DNA of 64,000 nt, taken from assembly GCF_044763875.1 (NCBI RefSeq), contig NZ_JBIWGZ010000005.1:1-64000 (forward strand), written 5' to 3'. Position numbers and translations under genes: made by a program. Origin of the DNA: Rummeliibacillus sp044763875. Lineage in GTDB: Bacteria > Bacillota > Bacilli > Bacillales_A > Planococcaceae. Positions 52,801 through 60,179 of the stretch are shown one piece after another (position 1 is the first letter of the stretch; every line of letters begins with the position of its first letter). Under the pieces are notes generated by a model. It was given only the letters and a program-made list of their open reading frames with translations, was not told the DNA's origin and did not search any database.

Positions 52801-52924
52801 GTGGCTGGTTGTCTTGTATTAAACAATTTGATAAATTAAGTGTACAACTTAGCAACTATTAATATATTCTTGCGTTTCATATATTAGAACAAAATCTTTT
52901 ATTTACTTGGAGGTGAGATAATCA

Positions 52925-53137
52925 ATGGAAACACTATCAGATAAACTATTAATCAAGGCATACAGTGACGCGAAAACTAATAATTTGAATTTTGACTTTA
53001 TACGTTTGTTAGAAGACGAAATTCTTCGTCGTATCGTGGTAAAGTTGATATCCGAATCCAAAGTAGAAAGCATATCAACAATCAGCTCTTTATCAATAGA
53101 TTCTAATGTAGTCAATGAATATTTTAACCTTGCCTGA
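52925..53137 (+). CDS. sda: Sporulation checkpoint protein Sda
   Basis: 70 aa after a GGAGGTGA site. The first ~45 residues match Sda: ETLSDKLLIKAYSDAKTNN, then FDFIRLLEDEILRRI, the two-helix hairpin that binds sporulation histidine kinases. Sda stops KinA-type kinases from starting sporulation while DNA is damaged or being replicated. Bacillus subtilis Sda has 46-52 residues; here a ~25-residue tail (SISTISSLSIDSNVVNE) is added. The DnaA-box cluster 125 bp upstream confirms the identification. Confidence 0.9.
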   Translation: METLSDKLLIKAYSDAKTNNLNFDFIRLLEDEILRRIVVKLISESKVESISTISSLSIDSNVVNEYFNLA

Positions 53138-53423
53138 TACCTTCTCTGATTGTGAAAATGATTTGATGATAAATGATTAAAATTTTTTTGTTTATCTTCC
53201 ATAAAGAGATAGATTTTTTTCCTTTTGTTATTTCATATGGTTATTAACAACTTATTAGGGATTTTATTATTTTTGTATGTATTTATTTTGCATTCTGCTT
53301 ATTCTTGAATGAGTTTCCGGCGTACGACTTTTTTATCCATATCGAGAGAGTCAGCATATTCTAATTTATAGGCGTATTTCCCACATTGGTAATCATCTTA
53401 TTAATTAGAAGGGGGATGTAAAT

Positions 53424-54104
53424 TTGTATCCTTATTCAAGCGGCAATACCTCATATTCTTTAGGGCAGATGTATGGGCAACCATACTCTCAATACACTGC
53501 TCCTGTTCATTTTTCCCTTCAACAACCACCATCCATTTATGATAACCGCTGTAGATGTAAGGCTGAAGTCGATTTTTTAAATATGAATCGCCTCCTCTGG
53601 ATGGAGCATGTCAATTGGACCCGATTAGTTATTACGAGTATCGTATTTAACTTACCAAATGCACAATTTGTTGTGGAACGTCTTTTAAGAAATGCGACAG
53701 ACTTAGGAAATTCTCTCCGACCGTTTTACGGCGATCAAATTGCAGATCGATATGCCTCACTTATCCATGACCACCTAACAATCGCGGCAGAACTGGTAAC
53801 AGCTGCTGTCAAAGGTGATACAGCGACAGCAGCTGCAAAAGAGAAAGAATGGTATAAAAATGGAGACGACATTATTTTGTTCTTAACCAGTATTAATCCT
53901 TATCTAAGTAAATCGGAAGTTCAAAAAATGTTCTATACCCACTTAAGCTTGACGAAACAAGAAGCCGTCAATATGATTCAGAAAAAATATAAAGAAGATA
54001 TTGCTGTATTTGACCAGATTGTAATGGAAGCAATGCAAATGTCCGACATGATCGCAGAAGGAATCATCAAGCAATTTTATCCACTCTTTTACAGGTCTTG
54101 TTGA
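53424..54104 (+). CDS. Conserved hypothetical protein
   Basis: 226 aa from a TTG start preceded by AAGGGGG. A Tyr/Gln/Pro-rich, low-complexity head (~40 residues) contains RCRCK. The rest is helical: WTRLVITSIVFNLPNAQFV, LLRNATDLGNSLRPFYGD, HDHLTIAAELVTAAVKGD and LSKSEVQKMFYTHLSLTK. The pattern recurs in Bacillaceae proteins of unknown function that I cannot name; nothing suggests an enzyme. No membrane segment or signal peptide is seen. It lies alone on the plus strand after sda. Confidence 0.6.
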   Translation: MYPYSSGNTSYSLGQMYGQPYSQYTAPVHFSLQQPPSIYDNRCRCKAEVDFLNMNRLLWMEHVNWTRLVITSIVFNLPNAQFVVERLLRNATDLGNSLRPFYGDQIADRYASLIHDHLTIAAELVTAAVKGDTATAAAKEKEWYKNGDDIILFLTSINPYLSKSEVQKMFYTHLSLTKQEAVNMIQKKYKEDIAVFDQIVMEAMQMSDMIAEGIIKQFYPLFYRSC

Positions 54105-54155
54105 TTGATGAAGTTTTGATGAGCGAAGTTGCTGTTTAAATATGCTAGATATTAT

Positions 54156-54851
54156 TTAGCTTTCTTTTACCGGTAAGTAAAGGAAAGCTTTTTTGTATGT
54201 TGAAAAGTGCGCTATTGGGTGAGTTTCTTGGACATTACACATAAGAAATGGCGCCATCGAGTTTTCATGAACAGTACAATGTACTCGTTGCAAGATCCAA
54301 GGTGAGTGACCATTATATTGTCGTATAAGTTTCCCCATTACTTTCGTCCATAAATGATGGCGTTCTGTTAGCCAGTATTCTAATGGTGTTCTCAGGGTGG
54401 GTTCAAGTTTTGCCTCAACAGATGCAATCAATACCTCTGGATCCTGTCCTGTATGCTCACTTCTATTTTGAAAAGTTACTACATTTTGATCTATCTTCGA
54501 AGTCATATTCGCATAACGAAAAGGCAAGAAATCCCCAACTTTTGCAAGATGAGCAACGACCCTGTTATTGACATCTAAACTAAAAAAATATACCCCTGAT
54601 TTCCCCTTATATTTCACATATGTTCGTACGTTTAGCTCTAAAAAGGTGTTTATGCTCGGAATTGGTGGCATAAATCTTGTTCTTAATTTCTTCATTTCAA
54701 AAAATACAATTCCCAGCCAAGCTCTATTCTCAAATGTATCAATCTCCAGTTCTAACGGAACATATTGCCGTATATCCTCTGGTGCAATCGGCCAATGAAG
54801 AAAATACACATCATGCCATTCTTGCGTCACCACCCAAGGTAGCTTACTCAT
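54156..54851 (-). CDS. YqjF-like DUF2071 protein
   Basis: 231 aa from the ATG at 54851, chosen because GAGGAGG lies 6 nt before it. It has the features of the YqjF/DUF2071 family: VTQEWHDVYFLHWPIAPED at the start, ELEIDTFENRAWLGIVFF, then ELNVRTYVKYKGKSGVYFF and FRYANMTSKI. These proteins share an acetoacetate-decarboxylase-like beta fold; their role is unknown. It converges with the 53424 gene. Confidence 0.85.
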   Translation of the reverse strand: MSKLPWVVTQEWHDVYFLHWPIAPEDIRQYVPLELEIDTFENRAWLGIVFFEMKKLRTRFMPPIPSINTFLELNVRTYVKYKGKSGVYFFSLDVNNRVVAHLAKVGDFLPFRYANMTSKIDQNVVTFQNRSEHTGQDPEVLIASVEAKLEPTLRTPLEYWLTERHHLWTKVMGKLIRQYNGHSPWILQRVHCTVHENSMAPFLMCNVQETHPIAHFSTYKKAFLYLPVKES

Positions 54852-54957
54852 CCTATGCCTCCTCTTAAAAAGCCAATTGAATTCAGTATTTACTAAGTTG
54901 GGTGGGTTCAAACAGGTGGCAATCATTCAGTTATTGGCTATGGAGACGCAAATAGTA

Positions 54958-55012
54958 TTACTCGCGGATATAATTCGGAAATGCGCGAGTAAATTTGGGG
55001 AGAACGCGAGTG
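54958..55012 (-). repeat. 21-nt repeat remnant, ACTCGCG type
   Basis: On the minus strand two heads TCACTCGCG and TTACTCGCG are 21 nt apart, and a third lies in the opposite direction at the left end. It is the shortest array and the only one that mainly reads on the minus strand. Confidence 0.6.
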
Positions 55013-55027
55013 ATTCCCCATATAAAA

Positions 55028-55063
55028 AAACTCCTCCAAATCAAGTGATCTAGAGGAGTTCTT
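55028..55063 (-). terminator. Terminator of the thiamine-precursor transporter operon
   Basis: AAACTCCTC (55028-55036) / GAGGAGTT (55053-55060) with an A run that becomes TTTTTTT on the minus strand, 12 bp past the TatD-like stop. Confidence 0.82.
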
Positions 55064-55074
55064 TCTATATAAAA

Positions 55075-55842
55075 TTAGTCTATGTTATAAAACCTTTTCG
55101 TGTTTTCATAGAGCACACTACCTACTTGTTCAATAGGTTGCTGCTTTATTTGTGCTATTTTTTCAATACTAGCTTTAATCATTTTGGGGTGGGTCATTTG
55201 TCTATCGAAAGGTCCTTCAAATGGCCAAGGTCCATCTGTTTCTACCATCATTTGTTCAAGTGGATAGTGTTGAACAAGACTTTGGATTTCTTTTTCATAT
55301 AGAACGTCCGGCGTAATGGAAATAAAGTATCCATTAGCAATCATTCGATCTACAGTTTGTTTATCTCCTTTGAACCAGTGAAAATGTGCGGCAGATACTT
55401 GATGTTTTTCTAATAAGTCACAAGCCATTTTGGCATCTTCATAGACTGCATGTAAAACGATAGGTTTTTTGAGCTCTGCTGCTAAAACAATGAATTTTTC
55501 GAGTAAGTCAATATACGGTTGATAATTGATACCTTTTTCTTTATTTAAATAATAAGGTAACCCTACTTCCCCTATAGCAATCATATTCTCATTGTTTTCT
55601 TTAATCCATTGGAACAGCTGCTTTTCTTGCACTTCATCTGATAATGACTGTTCTGGATGGAAGCCGAAAGCGGGCAAAATGCGCTGGTCTTTATTTGATA
55701 AAGCCAAATTGTCTTTACATGATTGTAAACCCGTCGAAACAGCAATGACATGTGATACCTCATTTAGGTGCAATTCTTTTAACATTAACTCTTGCTGATC
55801 TATATTGTATTGGTCAAAGTGAATATGTGCATCGATGATCAT
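55075..55842 (-). CDS. TatD-family metal-dependent hydrolase
   Basis: 255 aa, the usual length. Metal ligands: His-x-His in DAHIHFDQYN, Glu in AIGEVGLPYY, His in IVLHAVYEDA and AAHFHWFKGD, and Asp in MVETDGPWPFEG. TatD-like proteins are hydrolases, some acting as 3'-5' exonucleases. It starts 2 bp after the thiZ stop, so it is cotranscribed with the thiamine-precursor transporter; a role in that pathway, for example as a salvage hydrolase, is inferred only from position. Confidence 0.9.
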   Translation of the reverse strand: MIIDAHIHFDQYNIDQQELMLKELHLNEVSHVIAVSTGLQSCKDNLALSNKDQRILPAFGFHPEQSLSDEVQEKQLFQWIKENNENMIAIGEVGLPYYLNKEKGINYQPYIDLLEKFIVLAAELKKPIVLHAVYEDAKMACDLLEKHQVSAAHFHWFKGDKQTVDRMIANGYFISITPDVLYEKEIQSLVQHYPLEQMMVETDGPWPFEGPFDRQMTHPKMIKASIEKIAQIKQQPIEQVGSVLYENTKRFYNID

Positions 55843-55844
55843 TT

Positions 55845-56591
55845 TTACAATCCCTCATCTAATTCATCTTTTAATAGGTTAAAAATTTCCTGCTTCATAT
55901 GAAAGAATTCTTCATTATTAAAGAGGCTCTCATCTCTTGGTCTCTTAAAAGGTACTATGATTTCTTCTTTCACCATCGTTGGTCGCTTCGTTAAAATATA
56001 AATTCGATCTGCCAAAAACAGTGCTTCTTCAATACTGTGTGTGACAAATAATATAGATTTACGATTCTCTTCCCAAACAGATAGAAGCCATTTTTGCATA
56101 TTAATTCTTGTGAACTCGTCTAATGCAGAAAATGGTTCATCAAGGCATAATAGATTTTGTTTACTCAACATGGCTCTGATAAAAGCGACACGTTGTTTCA
56201 TCCCACCTGAAAGTTCAATGGGATAGGCGTTTTCAAATTCTTCAAGTCCTACTTTTTTTAGCCATTCTTTCGCCTCTTGGATGTTAGGCTTTCCTGATAA
56301 TTCTTGGACAAGTACCACATTCTCAAGAACTGTTCTCCATGGAAACAATGAAGGCTGTTGTGGCATATAACCGATTAATCCCCGCTCTCCATGAATAATT
56401 TTATTATTCAAAGAAATGGTGCCTTCATCTGGTTCGATGATTCCTCCGATTAAGTTAAAGAGTGTACTTTTGCCGCTTCCAGATGGACCAAGAAGTGCAA
56501 CAAATTCCCCTTCTTCTACATGTATTGAGATATCTCTTAAGACTTCTGTTTCAGCAAACTGCTTCTTGACATGTTCAATAGTTAATAACAA
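55845..56591 (-). CDS. thiZ: Thiamine-precursor ABC transporter, ATPase (ThiZ-like)
   Basis: 248 aa starting at a TTG. Walker A GPSGSGKST, signature LSGGMKQRVAF, Walker B LLCLDEPFSALDE and switch His in LFVTHSIEEAL. Sequence type is that of SsuB/TauB/ThiZ importers. It is the fourth gene after a TPP riboswitch, next to the permease and binding protein; hence the assignment to hydroxymethylpyrimidine-type uptake (ThiXYZ). Confidence 0.9.
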   Translation of the reverse strand: MLLTIEHVKKQFAETEVLRDISIHVEEGEFVALLGPSGSGKSTLFNLIGGIIEPDEGTISLNNKIIHGERGLIGYMPQQPSLFPWRTVLENVVLVQELSGKPNIQEAKEWLKKVGLEEFENAYPIELSGGMKQRVAFIRAMLSKQNLLCLDEPFSALDEFTRINMQKWLLSVWEENRKSILFVTHSIEEALFLADRIYILTKRPTMVKEEIIVPFKRPRDESLFNNEEFFHMKQEIFNLLKDELDEGL

Positions 56592-56598
56592 TTTTTTT

Positions 56599-57351
56599 CT
56601 ACCTCTCTAGCTTGCCTTTTATGAATAACTTTTCAAGTATACGAATGAGGCCAAATAGGAGTACGCTTAAAAGCATGATAGTAAAGATGGCTACAAATAC
56701 ATGATCTGTGCGGAAGGATGCTTGGGATAGCGTCATATACACGCCGATTCCCTCTTTCGCACCTAACCACTCTGAAATAACTGCCCCCATGACACTGTAA
56801 GTTGCTGAAATTTTAAGCCCTGAAAATAAAGATGGAAGAGCATTAGGTAATTCTAATTTCCAAAACATTTGCGTTTTAGATGCCCCTGCCATCTGCATAT
56901 AGTATTTTAGCTCAGGTGGCGTGTTTTTGAGGCCATCTAAAGCTGCTACAACGATTGGAAAGAAGCATACAAGCCCAATTACAATAAGTTTTGGCATAAT
57001 GCCAAATCCAAACCAAATGATTAACAATGGTGCCAAAACAATGATTGGAATGTTTTGTGACAGAATAAGTAATGGGTACGTTACCTTTTGCACAACCGGT
57101 AATATATGTAGAATTACTGCTATTGCGAAACCTACTGCACTCCCAATAATCAGCCCTAATAGAGACAATTTTGTTGTTGCCAAAATATCAACCGAAAAGC
57201 TAGGAATCACCTTAAATCCTTCTGAAAAAATTTGTGATGGTGCTGGTAAAAGCCATGCAGGTGTGTCAGTGATTCGTACAATAATTTCCCATAGACCTAA
57301 AAGAAAGAGGAGGAGAACAATCGCCCCTCCATTGTTTCGTAACCATTTCAT
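56599..57351 (-). CDS. thiX: Thiamine-precursor ABC transporter, permease (ThiX-like)
   Basis: 250 aa with six membrane segments and the BPD-transport loop (VVAALDGLKNTPPELKYYMQ, then AGASKTQMFWKLELPNALP). The ATG directly follows the stop of the small thiamine-binding gene (TAAATG), so translation is coupled. It forms the channel for the precursor delivered by the lipoprotein ThiY. Confidence 0.9.
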   Translation of the reverse strand: MKWLRNNGGAIVLLLFLLGLWEIIVRITDTPAWLLPAPSQIFSEGFKVIPSFSVDILATTKLSLLGLIIGSAVGFAIAVILHILPVVQKVTYPLLILSQNIPIIVLAPLLIIWFGFGIMPKLIVIGLVCFFPIVVAALDGLKNTPPELKYYMQMAGASKTQMFWKLELPNALPSLFSGLKISATYSVMGAVISEWLGAKEGIGVYMTLSQASFRTDHVFVAIFTIMLLSVLLFGLIRILEKLFIKGKLER

Positions 57352-57642
57352 TTATCGGTATTTCTCCGTTAAGGTATCCATTGTAATACCCGATGGTTGG
57401 TAAAGAATTTTCACTTGTGTAATGACATTGACACATCCTAGTTCAACCATTTTTTCATTCATCTTAGTAATGATATTCATCAACTCTGACATTTCGCCTT
57501 CCATCGTTGTTTCAAGAGGATGCACTTCATATTTTATCCCTGATTCATCGATCACTTTAATCGCAGCATCTACAAAAGGAATCACATCTTCATATTTTTC
57601 TGTTTTTGGTATAATTTGAACACTGATTAAAGAATTAGCCAT
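57352..57642 (-). CDS. Thiamine-binding MTH1187/YkoF-like protein
   Basis: 96 aa from the ATG at 57642, preceded by AGGAGG at 9 nt; the ATG two codons earlier is too close. It begins SLISVQIIPKTEKYEDVIPF and contains YEVHPLETTMEGEMSE. This is the ferredoxin-like fold of the MTH1187/YkoF group. YkoF binds the pyrimidine part of thiamine. Its place within a TPP-riboswitch operon supports a thiamine-precursor binding or carrier role in the cytoplasm. Confidence 0.85.
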   Translation of the reverse strand: MANSLISVQIIPKTEKYEDVIPFVDAAIKVIDESGIKYEVHPLETTMEGEMSELMNIITKMNEKMVELGCVNVITQVKILYQPSGITMDTLTEKYR

Positions 57643-57654
57643 TTTCATTTCCTC

Positions 57655-58650
57655 CTACTGTGGTAAAAATTCATTTGTGAATGCTTTTTTAGCATCGAAT
57701 TTGCCTTCTAATAATTTATTGTCACTCATCCAATTTGCATAGTTTTCCCAAACTTCAAGTTTTTGCTCTCCCCATTGTTTAGCATCATCTTGATATTTAT
57801 CAGCAAGCCACTCTTGACTTTTCTTCACAAGTTTTTTGTCTAAATCTGGTGCTGCTTTGATTAAGATATCTGCCGCTTTATCTGGATTTTTAATGGCATA
57901 TTGATAACCTTGAGAAGCCGCTTTAACAAAAGCTTTCACTGTTTCCGGATCATTTTGAATCATTTTTTCATTAGTCGCTAATACTGGAGTGTAATAATCC
58001 AATTTTTTACTGTAATCTGTTAAATACATCATGTTCAATTTTTCTCCGCGAAGTTCAGCTTCTATACCTGTCCATCCATAGTAAATCCACGCAAAGTCTA
58101 CATCTTTTTTGACCATTGTAAAGTAGTCTGCATCTCCTGCATTGATGATATCAACCTTCTTCACGTCTGCATTTTCGGTTTTCATCAATGAATCGATTAC
58201 GGCTTTTTCCACTGGTGAACCCCATCCACCGTAAGTTTTTCCTTCAAAGTCTTTTGGCGATTTAATGTTCTTCGCGATTGGTGATGCGAAACCAGATGTA
58301 TTGTGCTGAATAATCGCTGCGATGGATACAAGAGGAACCCCTTGTACTCGTGCTTGTGTAATTCCTTCTTGATAGCTAACTCCAAAATCAGCCTTGCCAG
58401 ATGCAACGAGTTGGTCTGCTCCTGTCTCGCCTGGTTGAATAATGTCTACATCTAAACCCTGTTCTTTAAAGTATCCTTTTTCTTTTGCAACATATAATCC
58501 AGTGTGGTTCGTATTAGGTGTCCAATCTAAGACAACTGTTACTTTTTTTAGCTCTTTCTTCGAGCCTGCTGCATTTTCCTTCTTATCCTTTGACTGACAT
58601 CCTGCTAAAGCGAGTATCGCCACTAACAGGAACACATATAACTTTTTCAT
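57655..58650 (-). CDS. thiY: Thiamine-precursor binding lipoprotein (ThiY-like)
   Basis: 331 aa from the ATG at 58650, with TTGGAG upstream; the longer frame reads into the riboswitch terminator. A lipoprotein signal (KKLYVFLLVAI ... LALAGCQSK) places Cys ~18 at the outer membrane face. The NMT1/THI5-type fold follows: KVTVVLDWTPNTNHTGLYVA, then GQADFGVSY-like GKADFGVSYQEGI. It binds formyl-aminopyrimidine or a similar precursor for ThiX/ThiZ. First gene of the operon. Confidence 0.93.
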   Translation of the reverse strand: MKKLYVFLLVAILALAGCQSKDKKENAAGSKKELKKVTVVLDWTPNTNHTGLYVAKEKGYFKEQGLDVDIIQPGETGADQLVASGKADFGVSYQEGITQARVQGVPLVSIAAIIQHNTSGFASPIAKNIKSPKDFEGKTYGGWGSPVEKAVIDSLMKTENADVKKVDIINAGDADYFTMVKKDVDFAWIYYGWTGIEAELRGEKLNMMYLTDYSKKLDYYTPVLATNEKMIQNDPETVKAFVKAASQGYQYAIKNPDKAADILIKAAPDLDKKLVKKSQEWLADKYQDDAKQWGEQKLEVWENYANWMSDNKLLEGKFDAKKAFTNEFLPQ

Positions 58651-58706
58651 CTTATTTGCTCCAATCTCTGTTATTTTAACAAGTTCTATGTAAAGAAAAG
58701 AGAAAA

Positions 58707-58738
58707 AGAAAAAACGTCCGGAACCATTCCGGACGTTA
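58707..58738 (-). terminator. Riboswitch expression-platform terminator
   Basis: On the minus strand ACGTCCGGAA pairs with TTCCGGACGT and a TTTTTTCTTTTTC tract follows, between the TPP aptamer and thiY. TPP binding should favour this stem. Confidence 0.9.
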
Positions 58739-58792
58739 ACATACATTCTAAAAGATAGTCATTTGATAACCCTATTATTATCTTTAGCTGAT

Positions 58793-58877
58793 GTTCCCTC
58801 CGCTGGTGTTAACCAGTTCAGGTTCTAAGGGTCAGTATCTATCGGATACATTCTCAGCTGGCATCACCAGCCCCCCT
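58793..58877 (-). promoter_or_regulatory. TPP (THI-box) riboswitch aptamer
   Basis: The minus strand carries the conserved parts in order: GGGGGGCTGGTGATGCCAG, CTGAGA, then ACCCTTAGAACCTGAACTGG, and AACACCAGCGGAGGGAA. The ThiY-like gene follows 140 nt later behind a terminator. High thiamine pyrophosphate should stop transcription of the transporter operon. Confidence 0.97.
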
Positions 58878-59233
58878 ACATTCTTCATACATATGAACTT
58901 TTCACATTCATTATAACAAAAATTTTCGGAAATTGGGGAATGGCATAATATTAAGTGTTTTATATTAGAAGAGGTCTGCTAAAGGTATTGGTGTCACTCT
59001 TCAGGTTTTAGGTTTACTCACGTTTTCAAGAAATATTCACGCTCTGTTACGATTTACTCGCTCATTCGCACATTTTATTTGCGCTTTATTGAATTGTATT
59101 CGCATATTACATATTTTAAATCTTCCATTTGGAGAAATTAATGAATAGATTATCTAAGTTTAGATAAGAATTTCGTTGTGTTTCCGAGGAAAAGGGTGAG
59201 ACGGTAGGAGTTTTATAACTAATATATAAAATT
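58878..59233. other. Intergenic region with a diverged 21-nt array
   Basis: About 355 bp. The thi promoter should lie near its left end. The array at 59013-59105 is the only other structure. Confidence 0.45.
59013..59105 (+). repeat. 21-nt repeat array, TTTACTCACG/TTTACTCGCT type
   Basis: Heads TTTACTCACG, TATTCACGCT, TTTACTCGCT, TTTATTTGCG and TGTATTCGCA, with spacing 21, 19, 21 and 21 nt. The most diverged array of the family. Confidence 0.65.
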
Positions 59234-59989
59234 TTAGTTTTGCCTCAGTTTGCTTAATATTTCATTCCTTAATTCTAACATTTTATCTTTTGATGGATAT
59301 GGATTTGTAAAAGTTAATGCCTTATCAATTGAAGTAAGTGCATGATTATATTCTTCTGAATTTAGGAGAGCTTCGGCTAAATAGTACCAATAATACGAGA
59401 TATCGTATTTCTGCAATATTTTTTTGTTATAAGAAGCAACCTTTTTGAAATAATAAGGATAAACATCTTCTGCTATCGTAAGTCCTGATCCCTGATACCG
59501 ATAAACATCAACCATATAGGCATCTCCAATATCATGAGTCCAAATCGCTAATTCAAACTGTCCATCTTTCCCGTATTTTCCAGGCATATCTTCCACAAAC
59601 AACTTACTATAATATACGTAATTTGTAAGTAAATTAACGAAGTTATACATTTTCCATTGTAATAAAACCAGTTGTGACCAGATACTTTCTACTTGCCAGC
59701 CAATGACTAATGAATTTACACCTAGAGGAGTTAGTGGAACAGCCATTAAATCCGTAATTGCATATCCTTTACCTTTTATTTCTGCCATTGGATACCAAAT
59801 ATTATACGATTTTTTTAATAGTATAAGATAATTTTCACCTTGATATTTATAGGCAACAATTAATTCCTTTAACCGATCTCCATCTATATCTGCCAATAAA
59901 ATGGCTGGTCTGTTGTTTGCATTTTGCAATTTCAAAATAGTGGCTGATGGTGGCAATATGCTTTCCAGCAAATGTTCAAATTCATTCAT
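59234..59989 (-). CDS. Hypothetical FG-GAP/TPR-like protein
   Basis: 251 aa with AAGGGTGG upstream. The N-terminal half has a calcium-loop/FG-GAP-like motif (ILLADIDGDRLKELIVAY) repeated more weakly (AITDLMAVPLTPLG; FELAIWTHDIGDAYMVD). The C-terminal ~70 residues look like a tetratricopeptide pair (YYWYYLAEALLNSEEYNHAL). No signal peptide. Similar proteins follow secreted-protein genes in Bacillaceae, but no role is known. It lies downstream of the S8 protease and its terminator. Confidence 0.6.
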   Translation of the reverse strand: MNEFEHLLESILPPSATILKLQNANNRPAILLADIDGDRLKELIVAYKYQGENYLILLKKSYNIWYPMAEIKGKGYAITDLMAVPLTPLGVNSLVIGWQVESIWSQLVLLQWKMYNFVNLLTNYVYYSKLFVEDMPGKYGKDGQFELAIWTHDIGDAYMVDVYRYQGSGLTIAEDVYPYYFKKVASYNKKILQKYDISYYWYYLAEALLNSEEYNHALTSIDKALTFTNPYPSKDKMLELRNEILSKLRQN

Positions 59990-60144
59990 AATCTATCCAC
60001 CCTTTCATAGTAGTGTATGCATAAATTGAAATGGGAGATAGTTAGGTGTGATAGGCAGTTTACCTAGTTTCATGGAATTTTTAGTAATATAGGTGATCTT
60101 CCATAGTTGGATTGAATTTTGCCTCATTTAGAATTGAGATAAAA

Positions 60145-60173
60145 AAGCCTCTGATCGTTAAGATCAGAGGCTT
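60145..60173 (-). terminator. Terminator of the S8 protease gene
   Basis: AAGCCTCTGATC and GATCAGAGGCTT arms with a 5-nt loop, T run on the minus side. Confidence 0.93.
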
Positions 60174-60179
60174 CTTTTA

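Noticed and set aside
52690..52805. Chromosome origin (oriC)
   Set aside because: The DnaA boxes are not next to dnaA, dnaN or rpmH but in front of sda, where a regulatory cluster is known.
52903..53202. 99-codon minus-strand frame over sda
   Set aside because: It is antisense to the well-supported sda gene and lacks a ribosome site.
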